Notes under the pieces: model-generated | Database searches by the model: none | What the model was told of the DNA's origin: nothing | What the model saw: only the letters and a program-made list of their open reading frames with translations | Part shown: piece after piece, positions 25,649 to 33,448 of the stretch | How positions within the stretch are numbered: the stretch's first letter is position 1 | Layout: the number at the start of each line of letters is the position of its first letter | Source of the DNA: Halorubrum halophilum | Lineage (GTDB): Archaea; Halobacteriota; Halobacteria; Halobacteriales; Haloferacaceae | Assembly (NCBI RefSeq): GCF_000739595.1 | Contig: NZ_BBJP01000050.1 | Coordinates: forward strand, 1-44,587 | Direction of reading: 5' to 3' | DNA length: 44,587 nt | Position numbers and translations under genes: made by a program

Positions 25649-27022
25649 ATGATCAACAGAGAGCGAGAGTTGCAGTGGCTCACGTCACATCTTTCTCGAA
25701 AAGAACGACAGCTACTCGTGCTGTATGGTCGACGTCGAGTCGGAAAAACGACGCTGGTGACGACTGCACTTGAGGAGTTGGAGGTGACTTCGGTATACTA
25801 TCTGTGTGATCAGCGTGGGTCGCATCATAATGCGCGGCGTTTTGCGGCTCAGTGTGCCGAGACGTTCGATGATGTCACGCCGGCTGTCGAGGATTTTGCA
25901 GAGGCGTTTCAGTATCTCACAACCCGTGTTGACGGACCGTGTGTCGTCGCACTGGACGAGTTCTCGTATCTCGTAGCAGATGACGAGACCATTCCTTCGG
26001 TGTTTCAGACAATTATTGACGAAGTCCTCGACGAGACGAAGATCTCTCTCGTGCTGTTGGGGTCATCGATTTCGATGATGGAAGATGGTGTATTGAGCTA
26101 CGAGAGCCCGCTGTACGGTCGCCGCACCGGGCAGTGGGAGCTCGCTCCGCTGTCATTTTCAGATGCTCGCGCATTCTTTCCGAACACAGGTATTGAGACG
26201 CAGATCCAGATATACAGTGTTCTGGGCGGGATTCCAGCCTATCTCGAACAGTTTGATACCGAGCAGAGCCTCTTCGAGAACATCGAACAGGCTATCCTCT
26301 CGAAAGGTGCGTTCCTCTATGAGGAGCCACAGTTCCTGCTCCGGCAAGAGCTTCGCGAGCCCGCGACATACATAGCGATCCTCGAAGCTATCGCCGGTGG
26401 AGCGACTCGTGTCACCGAGATCGCCAACGAGATCGGCCACGATGCAAGCAGCCTCTCTCGATACCTCCAGAACCTCACACAGTTGGCGATCCTTGAGCAA
26501 GAGCATCCAGTCACAGATCCAGACGGTCGTGGGCTGTATCGACTGACAGATGATTTTCTTCGATTCTGGTTCCGGTACGTGGCAACGAATCAGGGAACGC
26601 TCGAGCAGGGACGGACGGAACCAGTCCGGGCGGCGATCGCCGACACACTCCCGAGACACACGAGTCGGACCTTCGAAACTGTCTGCCAGCAGGCGGTTCA
26701 GACATCCGGATTTCCCGTCTCCTGTTCGCGGGTCGGTCGCTGGTGGTACGACGGCGAGGAGATTGACGTCGTTGGGATCGATCAACAGACAGATACCCTG
26801 TTGCTCGGTGAGTGCAAATGGACGTCAGCACCCGTCGGTCGTGCGTTATTCGACGAGCTCACAGCACTCGAGTCAGCGGTCCGGTGGCACGGAGACGACC
26901 GGAACGTGAGGTATGTGCTCTTCTCGCGTGCCGGGTTCACCGACGAGTTACAGTCAATCGCTGATGAGCGTCCTGACTTATCTCTGTACGGGCTGGACGA
27001 TCTCGCTGGCCTGTTTGAGTGA
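25649..27022 (+). CDS. Archaeal ATPase with DUF234 nuclease-like domain
   Basis: The 457-residue protein begins with an AAA/STAND-type ATPase: Walker A GRRRVGKTT (27-35), Walker B VVALDEFSYL and sensor LVLLGSS. A winged helix follows (GGATRVTEIANEIGHDASSL), then the DUF234 C-terminal domain with EIDVVGID and LLLGECKWT, which forms a PD-(D/E)xK pattern with Asp at about 372 and E-x-K at about 388-390. Members are widespread in archaea; a role in DNA cleavage or defence is suspected but not established. It starts with an AT-rich promoter (about 25625-25640). Confidence 0.88.
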   Translation: MINRERELQWLTSHLSRKERQLLVLYGRRRVGKTTLVTTALEELEVTSVYYLCDQRGSHHNARRFAAQCAETFDDVTPAVEDFAEAFQYLTTRVDGPCVVALDEFSYLVADDETIPSVFQTIIDEVLDETKISLVLLGSSISMMEDGVLSYESPLYGRRTGQWELAPLSFSDARAFFPNTGIETQIQIYSVLGGIPAYLEQFDTEQSLFENIEQAILSKGAFLYEEPQFLLRQELREPATYIAILEAIAGGATRVTEIANEIGHDASSLSRYLQNLTQLAILEQEHPVTDPDGRGLYRLTDDFLRFWFRYVATNQGTLEQGRTEPVRAAIADTLPRHTSRTFETVCQQAVQTSGFPVSCSRVGRWWYDGEEIDVVGIDQQTDTLLLGECKWTSAPVGRALFDELTALESAVRWHGDDRNVRYVLFSRAGFTDELQSIADERPDLSLYGLDDLAGLFE

Positions 27023-27087
27023 CACCCTCTCACTCTTCTCATCCTCTTCGCTCGTTCCTTGAGGAAGGGTCTTAGATCCTCAAGTCA

Positions 27088-27120
27088 TTGACATTCTCTC
27101 TGCCCTGAAGAGTCGGTGAG
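27088..27120 (-). mobile_element. Solo IS200/605 right end, degenerate
   Basis: On the minus strand CTCACCGACTCTTCAGGGC and GAGAGAATGTCAAT show the usual hairpin-plus-GTCAAT order with base changes in the stem. It lies 28 bases past the stop of the reverse-strand gene at 27149. Confidence 0.5.
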
Positions 27121-27148
27121 AAATTGGCGCACAGACCTTCCGATCGAG

Positions 27149-27916
27149 CTACGACAAGCCGAGTTCGCGAGCGGCGTCCGCCGAGATAGTCACTGCTCGC
27201 TCGCCGATCGACACGTTGCCCTCGACACATTCGCCGATCAGCGCGTAGAGGTCTTCGAGGTACGACGCCGGGCGTTCCTCTTGGACGCGCGTCGTCGCCT
27301 TCCCTTCGAGGTGTGCGCCACGGTGTGCGACGTACGTCTCCACGAATCGCTGCCGGATCGGCTCGGGACTCTCCCAGACACTCGCCGGGACGGCGTCGAG
27401 AGCCGTCTTCATGCCATGCGGTGCGCCCATGGCGACGAGACACCGGCCGAGGACGGAGGCATCCGTCGCTGGGTATAGTTCGGTCGCGCGTCCGTCACTG
27501 TTGACGTGTCGTTGTTGTGTGTCGACGCCGACCGCCGCGAACGCGTCCTCGATCGTCGCGTGATCGACCCGGCGCCCGGTCGAGATTGCCGGGACGAATC
27601 GCTGGTCGACACTCCCACCTGCGAGGACGTGCGCGAGCAGCTCGACGAGCGCACCGGCCATATCACAGTCGGGATCGAGCCAGCCATTCGCACTCGCCGT
27701 CTCGATCCCGCGCACCGGATCGGGCTTCCCGCCGCTGAGCCACGGTCGAACCCGCCCCGCCGGTAGTTCGAGTGCGGTCCCCACGGCCGTCCGGCCGGCC
27801 TTTGGATGCTCGGCGGCGTACGCTTGCACGCGCTGGTAGTCCTCGACCTTTTCCCACGGGTCGGGGTAGACGCGGTCGGAGTAGGTCCGCGCGATCGAGC
27901 GCGCCGTCGGTTCCAT
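27149..27916 (-). CDS. HTH protein with LAGLIDADG-like C-terminal region (uncertain)
   Basis: The frame is open to 28090, but ATG 27916 is preferred; residues before it are Cys/Trp-rich and unlike coding sequence. The 255-residue protein has a helix-turn-helix-like segment (HPKAGRTAVGTALELPAGRV) followed by GWLDPDCDMAGALVELLAHV and a region LGRCLVAMGAPHGMKTALDA, then SPEPIRQRFVETYVAHRGAH. The last pattern resembles the second half of LAGLIDADG-fold proteins (leader for LGVPxGxK...F), without the canonical LAGLIDADG acid run, so it may be a degenerate or regulatory member. The gene is divergent from the pilin gene. Confidence 0.55.
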   Translation of the reverse strand: MEPTARSIARTYSDRVYPDPWEKVEDYQRVQAYAAEHPKAGRTAVGTALELPAGRVRPWLSGGKPDPVRGIETASANGWLDPDCDMAGALVELLAHVLAGGSVDQRFVPAISTGRRVDHATIEDAFAAVGVDTQQRHVNSDGRATELYPATDASVLGRCLVAMGAPHGMKTALDAVPASVWESPEPIRQRFVETYVAHRGAHLEGKATTRVQEERPASYLEDLYALIGECVEGNVSIGERAVTISADAARELGLS

Positions 27917-28161
27917 ATGCAGTCTGTTGACAGCCTGAGAGATACGTCTTCCGGGCTCGTTCTCAAACCGGAGATTCGGGCCGATGTGTTTATGCCTGTA
28001 CTCGGCGTTAATTGATCCATACCAACAGACAAAGCGAGGATCAGGGTGGCGGGACCACCCGACTCGGCTGCACAGTGCAGGGCGCCTCAATGGGCACCTG
28101 TTTCTCTGCGCCCGAGTATGGTTAATCTTCGTATCTGTCTCGTTGGAGACACAACGAAACT

Positions 28162-28590
28162 ATGAACCCCAAATCAGCATTTCAGGACAGTGAACGGGCC
28201 GTCAGCCCCGTTATAGGCGTTATACTCATGGTCGCAATAACTGTAATTTTAGCGGCTGTGATCGGGACGTTCGTACTTGGGCTCGGTGACCAACTTGGCG
28301 GGTCAGCTACTGCCGGCGTCACTGTTGATGGCGATGGTACAACTAATGTCACCGTCACCCTCACCAACACTGGGACAGCCGAAAGCATAAAAGTCGTTAA
28401 TAATAGCGGTGGTACAGTTACTCCCAGTCGCGGATCTGATTCGCTTAACAGTACTGGAGCTAGTGCTTCATTCGATAGTACCGTTACCACCGACCCTAAC
28501 GATCCAGGAGATTACAACGTGGTTGCGGTTGGACCGGGTGGAGAGCAGTCAGTTCTCCGTTCGTTCACTCTCGCAGCAGAAGCAGAGTAA
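28162..28590 (+). CDS. Archaeal type IV pilin-like protein
   Basis: The start [20 protein letters not shown] is the haloarchaeal pilin signature: a polar leader, a prepilin peptidase site before AVSPVIG, and a hydrophobic helix [20 protein letters not shown]. The remaining about 100 residues are Thr/Gly/Ser-rich with N-glycosylation sequons (NVT, NNS, NST), a typical immunoglobulin-like pilin head. The 142-residue length is usual. It is probably assembled on the cell surface by a PilB/PilC system that is not in this window. A T-run (28612-28617) after the stop may end the transcript. Confidence 0.9.
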   Translation: MNPKSAFQDSERAVSPVIGVILMVAITVILAAVIGTFVLGLGDQLGGSATAGVTVDGDGTTNVTVTLTNTGTAESIKVVNNSGGTVTPSRGSDSLNSTGASASFDSTVTTDPNDPGDYNVVAVGPGGEQSVLRSFTLAAEAE

Positions 28591-28927
28591 TCAACCAGCC
28601 TGGTCTGCTGACCATTTTTGAAGCCGACGGCCGAATTCCCGTGTTGCCTCTGCTACTGGATTGGGTGCGACATCCCCGAACCTGAGCGTCGACGAGGAGT
28701 AGGTGAGCACCGATTTTTCTGACGTAGTCGACGGAACAACTCTTTTTCTTGATATATCCCGGAACGATCCCGCGTCAGACACGTTTCTCGGGAGTTTCCT
28801 ATCGGATCGAACGTGCCGACGGCATCGGGGTTGGCGTCCGGCGGCGCGGGCTGTGTGGTCCCATCAATCCGCTCACCGATCACAACGACGCCGATAGCTC
28901 TCCCCCACGAGTGTGTAGCGGGAGAAC
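28591..28927. other. Intergenic stretch, possible decayed reverse-strand gene
   Basis: Reverse-strand frames 28591-28782 and 28653-28991 give pieces such as VAEATREFGRRLQKWSADQA with plausible haloarchaeal composition but in different phases. No family was recognised and no start is convincing. Confidence 0.3.
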
Positions 28928-29368
28928 TCAATCTCCAGTACCTACGTTGAGCGAGCCCAGAGTTGCTCCCTCGACCGCTATTTTGTGCCAACGGGTGATC
29001 ACCGCTCGGGTGATCACCTGAAGTTGGGTTTCTTCGCCGAGAAACGATGGCTCAGCAGCTCCGGCGTCCGGTGGTGGATGGAAGTGCGCGTCGGGTGCGT
29101 TCTCTTTCGGGTGGTTGTCGAATCGAAAATCGATCCCGTCGGGCTCCGTGTAGTGATAGCGGTATGTCCCACTCTTCCACCACGTAATCTCCATTCGGCC
29201 CGGTGTATCCAGCCCGGACGAAAATTCAACGACGAGTTCGGTCGGATTCACCGGATCGTCGACTGCCGCAGAGTCGACAAGTGGTTCCTCGTTCACGAGT
29301 ACGTCCCGAATCTGCTGAAGCACAACGGAATCGACGGGCCCAACAGGGCCGGCGATGTCGCCGGCCAT
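28928..29368 (-). CDS. TumE-like (DUF6516) toxin candidate
   Basis: The 146-residue protein has the pattern MEITWWKSGTYRYHYTEPDG, FRFDNHPK and DAHFHPPPD, which matches the RWDN...PHHKH-like core of TumE/DUF6516 toxin-family proteins. It starts one base inside the stop of the preceding wHTH gene (TGATG), so the two are translated together as antitoxin then toxin. A paralogue with the same HFHPPP core lies at 33006. Toxin function is inferred from the family and gene order only. Confidence 0.6.
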   Translation of the reverse strand: MAGDIAGPVGPVDSVVLQQIRDVLVNEEPLVDSAAVDDPVNPTELVVEFSSGLDTPGRMEITWWKSGTYRYHYTEPDGIDFRFDNHPKENAPDAHFHPPPDAGAAEPSFLGEETQLQVITRAVITRWHKIAVEGATLGSLNVGTGD

Positions 29369-29895
29369 CAGTCCTGTGTCGCCGCGCCAAGGTCGCGGGC
29401 TCGACTGTAGTTGATCGCGGCTTGAGCAATGTGGAGGTTCCGTTCAGTCGTCTGCCACTCAGAGACTGCCTCCCATGCCCCTGTAGAGGGATTGCTCTCC
29501 AGCGAAGTCGCGAGTTCCTCCGGAGACACGGCGTCGTACGTTTCCTCGAAGTCCCGAATTCGCTGTTTCATTGTCTGGACGTTTTCGATCAGGGCCTCTC
29601 TACTGTGGTCTGTCGATAGCTCCCGGAGCCTCTGGTAGAGAAGCGTGTCCTCGTTGCGCGTGTACTTCGTTCCAGTACCGTCTTCTATTGCAGTCGCCGT
29701 TCCAACCTCTACGAGCGAGTTGAGATGTTTTCGCGCAGTCGGCTCGCTCACAAGGGCTTTATCGGCAATGTCGCCCGCGGTTTTCGGCGATGTCGTTTGT
29801 TCAATCGTCTGGTGGACACGCTCTAATGCTGTTGTCGACCGCTTCCACCCGTCACGGGCGCTACTGAGCGTCTCAGGATCGGAGTCGGAACCCAT
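29368..29895 (-). CDS. DUF7342-type wHTH regulator, probable antitoxin
   Basis: From ATG 29895 the protein is 175 residues. It has a winged helix (TSPKTAGDIADKALVSEPTA with RKHLNSLVEVG and the wing), then a helical region QRLRELSTDHSREALIENVQ and RIRDFEETYDAVSPEELATS, and a C-terminal WQTTERNLHIAQAAINYSRA. This matches the C-terminal 178 residues of the fusion at 33449. ATG 29895 is preferred over GTG/ATG at 29919 because a TATA box lies 27 bases upstream, as in leaderless haloarchaeal genes. It overlaps the TumE-like gene by one base. Confidence 0.75.
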   Translation of the reverse strand: MGSDSDPETLSSARDGWKRSTTALERVHQTIEQTTSPKTAGDIADKALVSEPTARKHLNSLVEVGTATAIEDGTGTKYTRNEDTLLYQRLRELSTDHSREALIENVQTMKQRIRDFEETYDAVSPEELATSLESNPSTGAWEAVSEWQTTERNLHIAQAAINYSRARDLGAATQD

Positions 29896-29917
29896 AGGGG
29901 AAAGTCCGTGCTCGATC

Positions 29918-29940
29918 ATAATATATGTTTCTCGGAGAAA
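29918..29940 (-). promoter_or_regulatory. TATA box with adjacent palindromic operator
   Basis: ATATATTAT (29918-29926) is centred 27 bases before ATG 29895. Just upstream is the perfect inverted repeat TTTCTC-G-GAGAAA (29928-29940). A related arrangement, TATA plus TTCTTCGAGGAA, precedes the paralogous regulator at 33982. Autoregulation by the wHTH protein is likely. Confidence 0.65.
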
Positions 29941-30035
29941 TTATTGTTGTGCCAGTAGGTGGCTCCAGTATTCTTGAGACAGCGACAGGGACTACGGACG
30001 CTTCACCGAACAGCAAGGCGGATGCCTGCGACTAG

Positions 30036-30430
30036 TCACGACGGAGTGAGTGCGTCACGGATCGTCTGGGCGTCGATCTGGCCGTCGGTCACCACCTCCG
30101 AACAGCCCGGCGCAGTGAGATCGTACTTTGGAAGCGCTGTGTTCGGGCTGAGCAGGTCCGCTGGGTCAAGTTCGATCCGCGCGCGCCCCGACGCGGGACT
30201 CGCGAGGTGATCGACGACGGTGTGTCCAAGCGGGCGTTTGGTGACGACCCAGATGCTCGCATCGGGGTCACACGCCGCCATCGCATCGGCGTCTTCGAGC
30301 ACGCCCGCGACAGATCGTGTGTGGAGGGTTCGCCCTCGACACAGACGCGTGGCTGGCTGTCGGCATCGAGTCCGGCGATATCGACACTCTTGCAGATACC
30401 GACTCGGCGTAGATATTCTCTGATCCCGGT
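30036..30430 (-). pseudogene. Frameshifted copy of the HerA-like protein C-terminus
   Basis: About 85 percent identical by eye to 38963-39360. The last 88 residues (LEDADAMAACDPDASIWVVT ... LTAPGCSEVVTDGQIDAQTI) are in one frame; the upstream VDIAGLDADSQPRVCV and STHDLSR are in another, because one base is missing relative to the intact gene near STHDLS. Only the C-terminal nuclease-like domain is present, with no ATPase part. Confidence 0.85.
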
Positions 30431-30475
30431 CACCTTGGCTGGCACTTCCAGTGGCAGTGGGCCGAGGGTTTGCCG

Positions 30476-30988
30476 CTAGACGTCCTCAAGTAGTGAGCGT
30501 GCTCGCTGGACGTAGCTGTTCGCGTTCCAACTTCGAGCGATGCTGATGTTCTCGAGGAGAGTGCGTGCCTTCTCAGGCGTCAATTGCTCTGTTCGAACGA
30601 ATACCGAGAGCAGTGTTGGCGTCGTCACGAGTCGCGTATCGACCAGTGAGGCGTGAATGAGACCAAGACGATTGAATTCATCACAGAGGAAGAGCGTGGC
30701 ATCTATTTCGTTTGCAAGTGTAATGGCAGCGTTTTCGCCATCATCGAGTGGGAACTCGGTATCCAGATCTACTGATCGGACTGTGAGCTCAGTAGTTCGA
30801 TCAAGGACTGCGGTTGCCGCTTGCCCATGCTGATCATCGTACGAAGCAATCTCTTGGAGTTCTTCGACGACCGCTGCCGGGATGAACACATCATAGTGGG
30901 TGAAACAGAGTGAGAGTGGAGTTGGGTCGGAGTTCGAAACGATACCCAGACTCACGAGAGCAGATGTGTCTGCGACAAGCGCTACCAT
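30476..30988 (-). CDS. PIN-domain toxin-like nuclease
   Basis: The 170-residue protein starts MVALVADTSALVSLGIV and holds the PIN acid set: D7 in VADTSAL, E in VVEELQEI, DDGENAAITLA and FLCDEFNR. PIN toxins (VapC-like) cleave RNA. Its start directly follows the stop of the RHH gene with no gap (TAG-ATG), a classic antitoxin-toxin operon. The protein is longer than many VapC (about 130 residues) because of a C-terminal helical extension LTPEKARTLLENISIARSWN. Confidence 0.85.
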   Translation of the reverse strand: MVALVADTSALVSLGIVSNSDPTPLSLCFTHYDVFIPAAVVEELQEIASYDDQHGQAATAVLDRTTELTVRSVDLDTEFPLDDGENAAITLANEIDATLFLCDEFNRLGLIHASLVDTRLVTTPTLLSVFVRTEQLTPEKARTLLENISIARSWNANSYVQRARSLLEDV

Positions 30989-31291
30989 CTATGCGTCGGC
31001 GACCTCGTCAATGAAACCGTCGTCCAGCTGCTGTTTCAACACACGGAGATTGGCAGCTTTTTCGGCCCCAACGAGTGCTTTGAGCTGCTCGTAGGCGATC
31101 TCGTCGTCGTAGTACGCAGCAGCGATCTCTTGGATGAGTGTATCGTCGTGCGTCGCGTCTTGGAGATACTCTCGAAGCGCAGTGACGAGGATGTCTGTCC
31201 GATCTTCTCCGAGAACTGCGGCGAGTGCATCAGCCCGATCGATGAGACGATCGGGGGCTCGAAATTGTACGCGCTTTTTCTCGGCGCTCAT
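30989..31291 (-). CDS. Ribbon-helix-helix antitoxin
   Basis: ATG 31291 gives a 100-residue protein starting MSAEKKRVQFRAPDRLIDRA, an RHH/CopG-like beta strand followed by two helices (ADALAAVLGEDRTDILVTAL). The C-terminal half (YYDDEIAYEQLKALVGAEKA) would wrap the PIN toxin. The frame is open upstream to 31411, but those residues overlap the operator repeats and promoter and are not likely translated. It directly precedes the PIN gene. Confidence 0.82.
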   Translation of the reverse strand: MSAEKKRVQFRAPDRLIDRADALAAVLGEDRTDILVTALREYLQDATHDDTLIQEIAAAYYDDEIAYEQLKALVGAEKAANLRVLKQQLDDGFIDEVADA

Positions 31292-31294
31292 TAT

Positions 31295-31348
31295 GTGTAC
31301 AATGTGAGCCAACGTACTTACGTGTTTTCGTGTGTACGATGTGAGCCA
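31295..31348 (-). promoter_or_regulatory. Direct-repeat operator of the RHH/PIN operon
   Basis: GTGTACAATGTGAGCCA (31295-31311) and GTGTACGATGTGAGCCA (31332-31348) are 17-bp direct repeats with one mismatch, spaced 37 bp. They flank the likely TATA region (about 31312-31326) and the nearer one ends 3 bases from the ATG. This fits RHH repressor sites. Confidence 0.7.
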
Positions 31349-31442
31349 CTTTGTGAATAGCAGCGAAGAAGCAGCACGAGACAGTTGTTTCGCCTCAGTT
31401 GCGTGGATCATACCATAGATTGGTCGCCGAAAACGAAAACGG

Positions 31443-32544
31443 CGACTTAGCTACTTCGGCACCTACTATTCAGGCGTTGGCTTTCTCTTCGATCTCGTGT
31501 ACGGTGGTGGCATACAGTCGCCTCGCCGTCTCAACGTGTGCTGGGGTGACCGTTTCGGAGTGTTCGAGTCGCGCACTCGCAATAGCGAGTCGTTCGAGGA
31601 TGTCTGTCGTGGCGGTCCGCATCGATGACCCTGTGTTATCGGCTCCGGTACACCTTGCGGCTTCAGATGCGGTATACTCCCGCTCAAGATGGTCGCGGGC
31701 CTCCGTGGTGAGTGTTGTTGTCAGCTGTCGGGCGTAGTTGAGATACGCGCCGGCGAACGCGGGCTCAACCGGCTCAATCTGATTCGGTGTGGCGCTGTTG
31801 AGCCAGCGATCGGTTGTGAGATCAGCGGTGACCACAACATCAAGTGCCGTCGCTAGTTGTGGGACGATCTCGGCGTAGTTATCATCGCGCTGATGGGGGC
31901 CAGTACACCAGGTCATGGTGATGGCTCCCGGCGCCGAGTGGGTGTCCTCAGCAGTCCATGTCGGGACGTTGCCAGTCCGCATCCCTTGTGAAATTGCTGT
32001 CTGGAGTTCTGGGTCAGCAAATCTGATCGTCGAATACACCGTCAACGCGGTCTGTGGATCTGTGAGGGGGCCGCCAGCGTTTGTGTACATGGCAGCGGTT
32101 CGGTCGGCCGCTTCACAGGGGATGAGACCGACGGCACCATCAGTGACGGTACGCAGTTCGGCAGCTATGGACCTCGATGAGTATCGTCTGTCGAGTCCGA
32201 GACCGAGATGAAGCGGGCGTCTCTCTTGTGTGACAGCTGGTACTGGCGCACTCACGAATTGCAACAAGAGTGCTTCTCCAACTCGTGGAGGGATAGCATT
32301 TGGAGTGAGTGTCAGCGCAAGACGCTGTCGCGTATTCGGATCGGCTGCCAACTCGGTCCCTGTTGTCTCACTAGTTTCCATACGTGTTCAACGTATAGCC
32401 GGGTGTTGTTTGTAGCGTGTACAGTGAGTTCCGGTAGCACACGTGACCGTCTCCATCCAGATACACCATATTGCGGGATCGAGACGAGTGACTCCATTGA
32501 CATCCTCCCACGGCTTCACAGTAGGTGCCGAAGTAGCTGAGTCG
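31443..32544. repeat. 25-bp inverted repeats around the MCM-like gene
   Basis: CGACTTAGCTACTTCGGC (31443) and its inverted partner at 32520-32544 agree in 24 of 25 bases over the whole arm. Both arms run into IS200/605-like right-end sequence pointing inward. The reverse-strand gene 31470-32381 lies between. Confidence 0.65.
31470..32381 (-). CDS. Degenerate MCM-like (AAA+) protein
   Basis: The 303-residue protein has no Walker A or B motif. Its middle part (ELQTAISQGMRTGNVPTWTA, then APGAITMTWCTGPHQRDD and LATALDVVVTADLTTDRW) follows the order of the MCM helicase region around LHEAMEQQ, AAANP and SRFDL. The end (AFAGAYLNYARQLTTTLTTE and TTDILERLAIASARLEHSET with VTPAHVETARRL) matches the MCM AAA+ lid. 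Catalytic residues are replaced (TWCTG for AAANP, TALDVV for SRFDL). It is probably a catalytically dead MCM relative with a structural or inhibitory role; this is inference from pattern, not from a search. Confidence 0.55.
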   Translation of the reverse strand: METSETTGTELAADPNTRQRLALTLTPNAIPPRVGEALLLQFVSAPVPAVTQERRPLHLGLGLDRRYSSRSIAAELRTVTDGAVGLIPCEAADRTAAMYTNAGGPLTDPQTALTVYSTIRFADPELQTAISQGMRTGNVPTWTAEDTHSAPGAITMTWCTGPHQRDDNYAEIVPQLATALDVVVTADLTTDRWLNSATPNQIEPVEPAFAGAYLNYARQLTTTLTTEARDHLEREYTASEAARCTGADNTGSSMRTATTDILERLAIASARLEHSETVTPAHVETARRLYATTVHEIEEKANA

Positions 32545-33005
32545 TTGCTGTGTTGAATAGCGTCCTCTGAGTCGAAACAAAGTGTCCTCCACTTTAGGAT
32601 CACCTACAGCAACCCCTCACACGCTGCTTCTCATTCCGGCATTTGCTGATGGCACCGCTATTCAACAGAGCAATCGGAAGTGCAGTGTGGTGGGCTGTTC
32701 CCTTGTCGAGTGCTGTAGCTGTCGCTGTGCGTTGCTGCATCTCCAACCAGTCCGCTGTGTCGCCGTGGTTACACCCGCTACGGACGGTGGTCGAAGCGCT
32801 GTTTCGGTTGGGCGTCGAGGGCTGTCGAGGCGTCACCAGCGGGGCGCTGGTGGGTTCCCTGTTTGATGGCCCCGCCGCAGATAGTGAACGTGCCGTGGCC
32901 CGCGTGGACGCGTCGTCGACGATCCATTGCCGGTGGCCGTCAACGTGAACGGCGCTCACGCGCGGTTCTTGGCGAGTCCGGAACGTGCCTCGTGGCGGTC
33001 GATGT
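32382..33005. other. IS-derived and unassigned DNA
   Basis: From left to right: the short upstream region of the MCM-like gene, an IS200/605 right-end remnant on the minus strand (GGCTTCA...GGGAGGATGTCAAT, 32495-32516), the 129-bp inverted-repeat element at 32545, and 330 bases (32674-33005) without a recognisable gene. The reverse-strand frame 32600-32959 crosses the element border and is not trusted. Confidence 0.5.
32545..32673. mobile_element. 129-bp element with 18-bp terminal inverted repeats (MITE-like)
   Basis: TTGCTGTGTTGAATAGCG at the left and the inverted TTGCTCTGTTGAATAGCG at the right differ in one base. TCG flanks both sides (32542-32544 and 32674-32676), a possible 3-bp target duplication. 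No coding capacity. Confidence 0.65.
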
Positions 33006-33440
33006 TCATTCGCTCCAGATGGCGACGATCCGCTCTTCGATCTCGTCGAGGACTAGCGTCAGCACGTCGCGATGGTCTGTCGGCCAAGAGGCGTCGTTAC
33101 CGGGCGTCGGGGCAGCGGGCGGGGGGTGGAAGTGGTTTCGTGTGTTGTGGGGATTCGGATGGCGGTCCCACCGGCATTCCCAGGCACTCTCGGGGTGCGT
33201 CTCTCGATACTGAATCTTGAAGTCGTCATTCGTGTACCAGCGGACAGCCAGGACCGCCTCGCTGACGGTCGCTGGATAGTACGATGATACGAATGCAACA
33301 TGAAGTTCGAGGTGGCCACTGGCGTTCGTGATAGTCGCTTGTTCGACTTGCTGTGTCGCTCGGAGACGCGTCTGGAGGAACTCGAGTATCGGCCGATCGA
33401 TGGGAGCAGGGCTCCCGCCATCGCCTGTTGGTGGCACCAT
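33006..33440 (-). CDS. TumE-like (DUF6516) toxin candidate, paralogue
   Basis: The 144-residue protein shares the core with 28928-29368: AVRWYTNDDFKIQYRE, ECRWDRHPN and NHFHPPP. N- and C-terminal regions differ (ending DVLTLVLDEIEERIVAIWSE). It lies 8 bases downstream of the regulator gene at 33449 on the same strand, so it keeps the antitoxin-toxin order. The paralogues have diverged strongly outside the core, which suggests separate modules and not a recent duplication. Confidence 0.6.
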   Translation of the reverse strand: MVPPTGDGGSPAPIDRPILEFLQTRLRATQQVEQATITNASGHLELHVAFVSSYYPATVSEAVLAVRWYTNDDFKIQYRETHPESAWECRWDRHPNPHNTRNHFHPPPAAPTPGNDASWPTDHRDVLTLVLDEIEERIVAIWSE

Positions 33441-33448
33441 CCAGCGAG

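Noticed and set aside
32600-32959. 119-codon reverse frame near the small inverted-repeat element
   Set aside because: It begins outside and ends inside the element, with no conserved motif.
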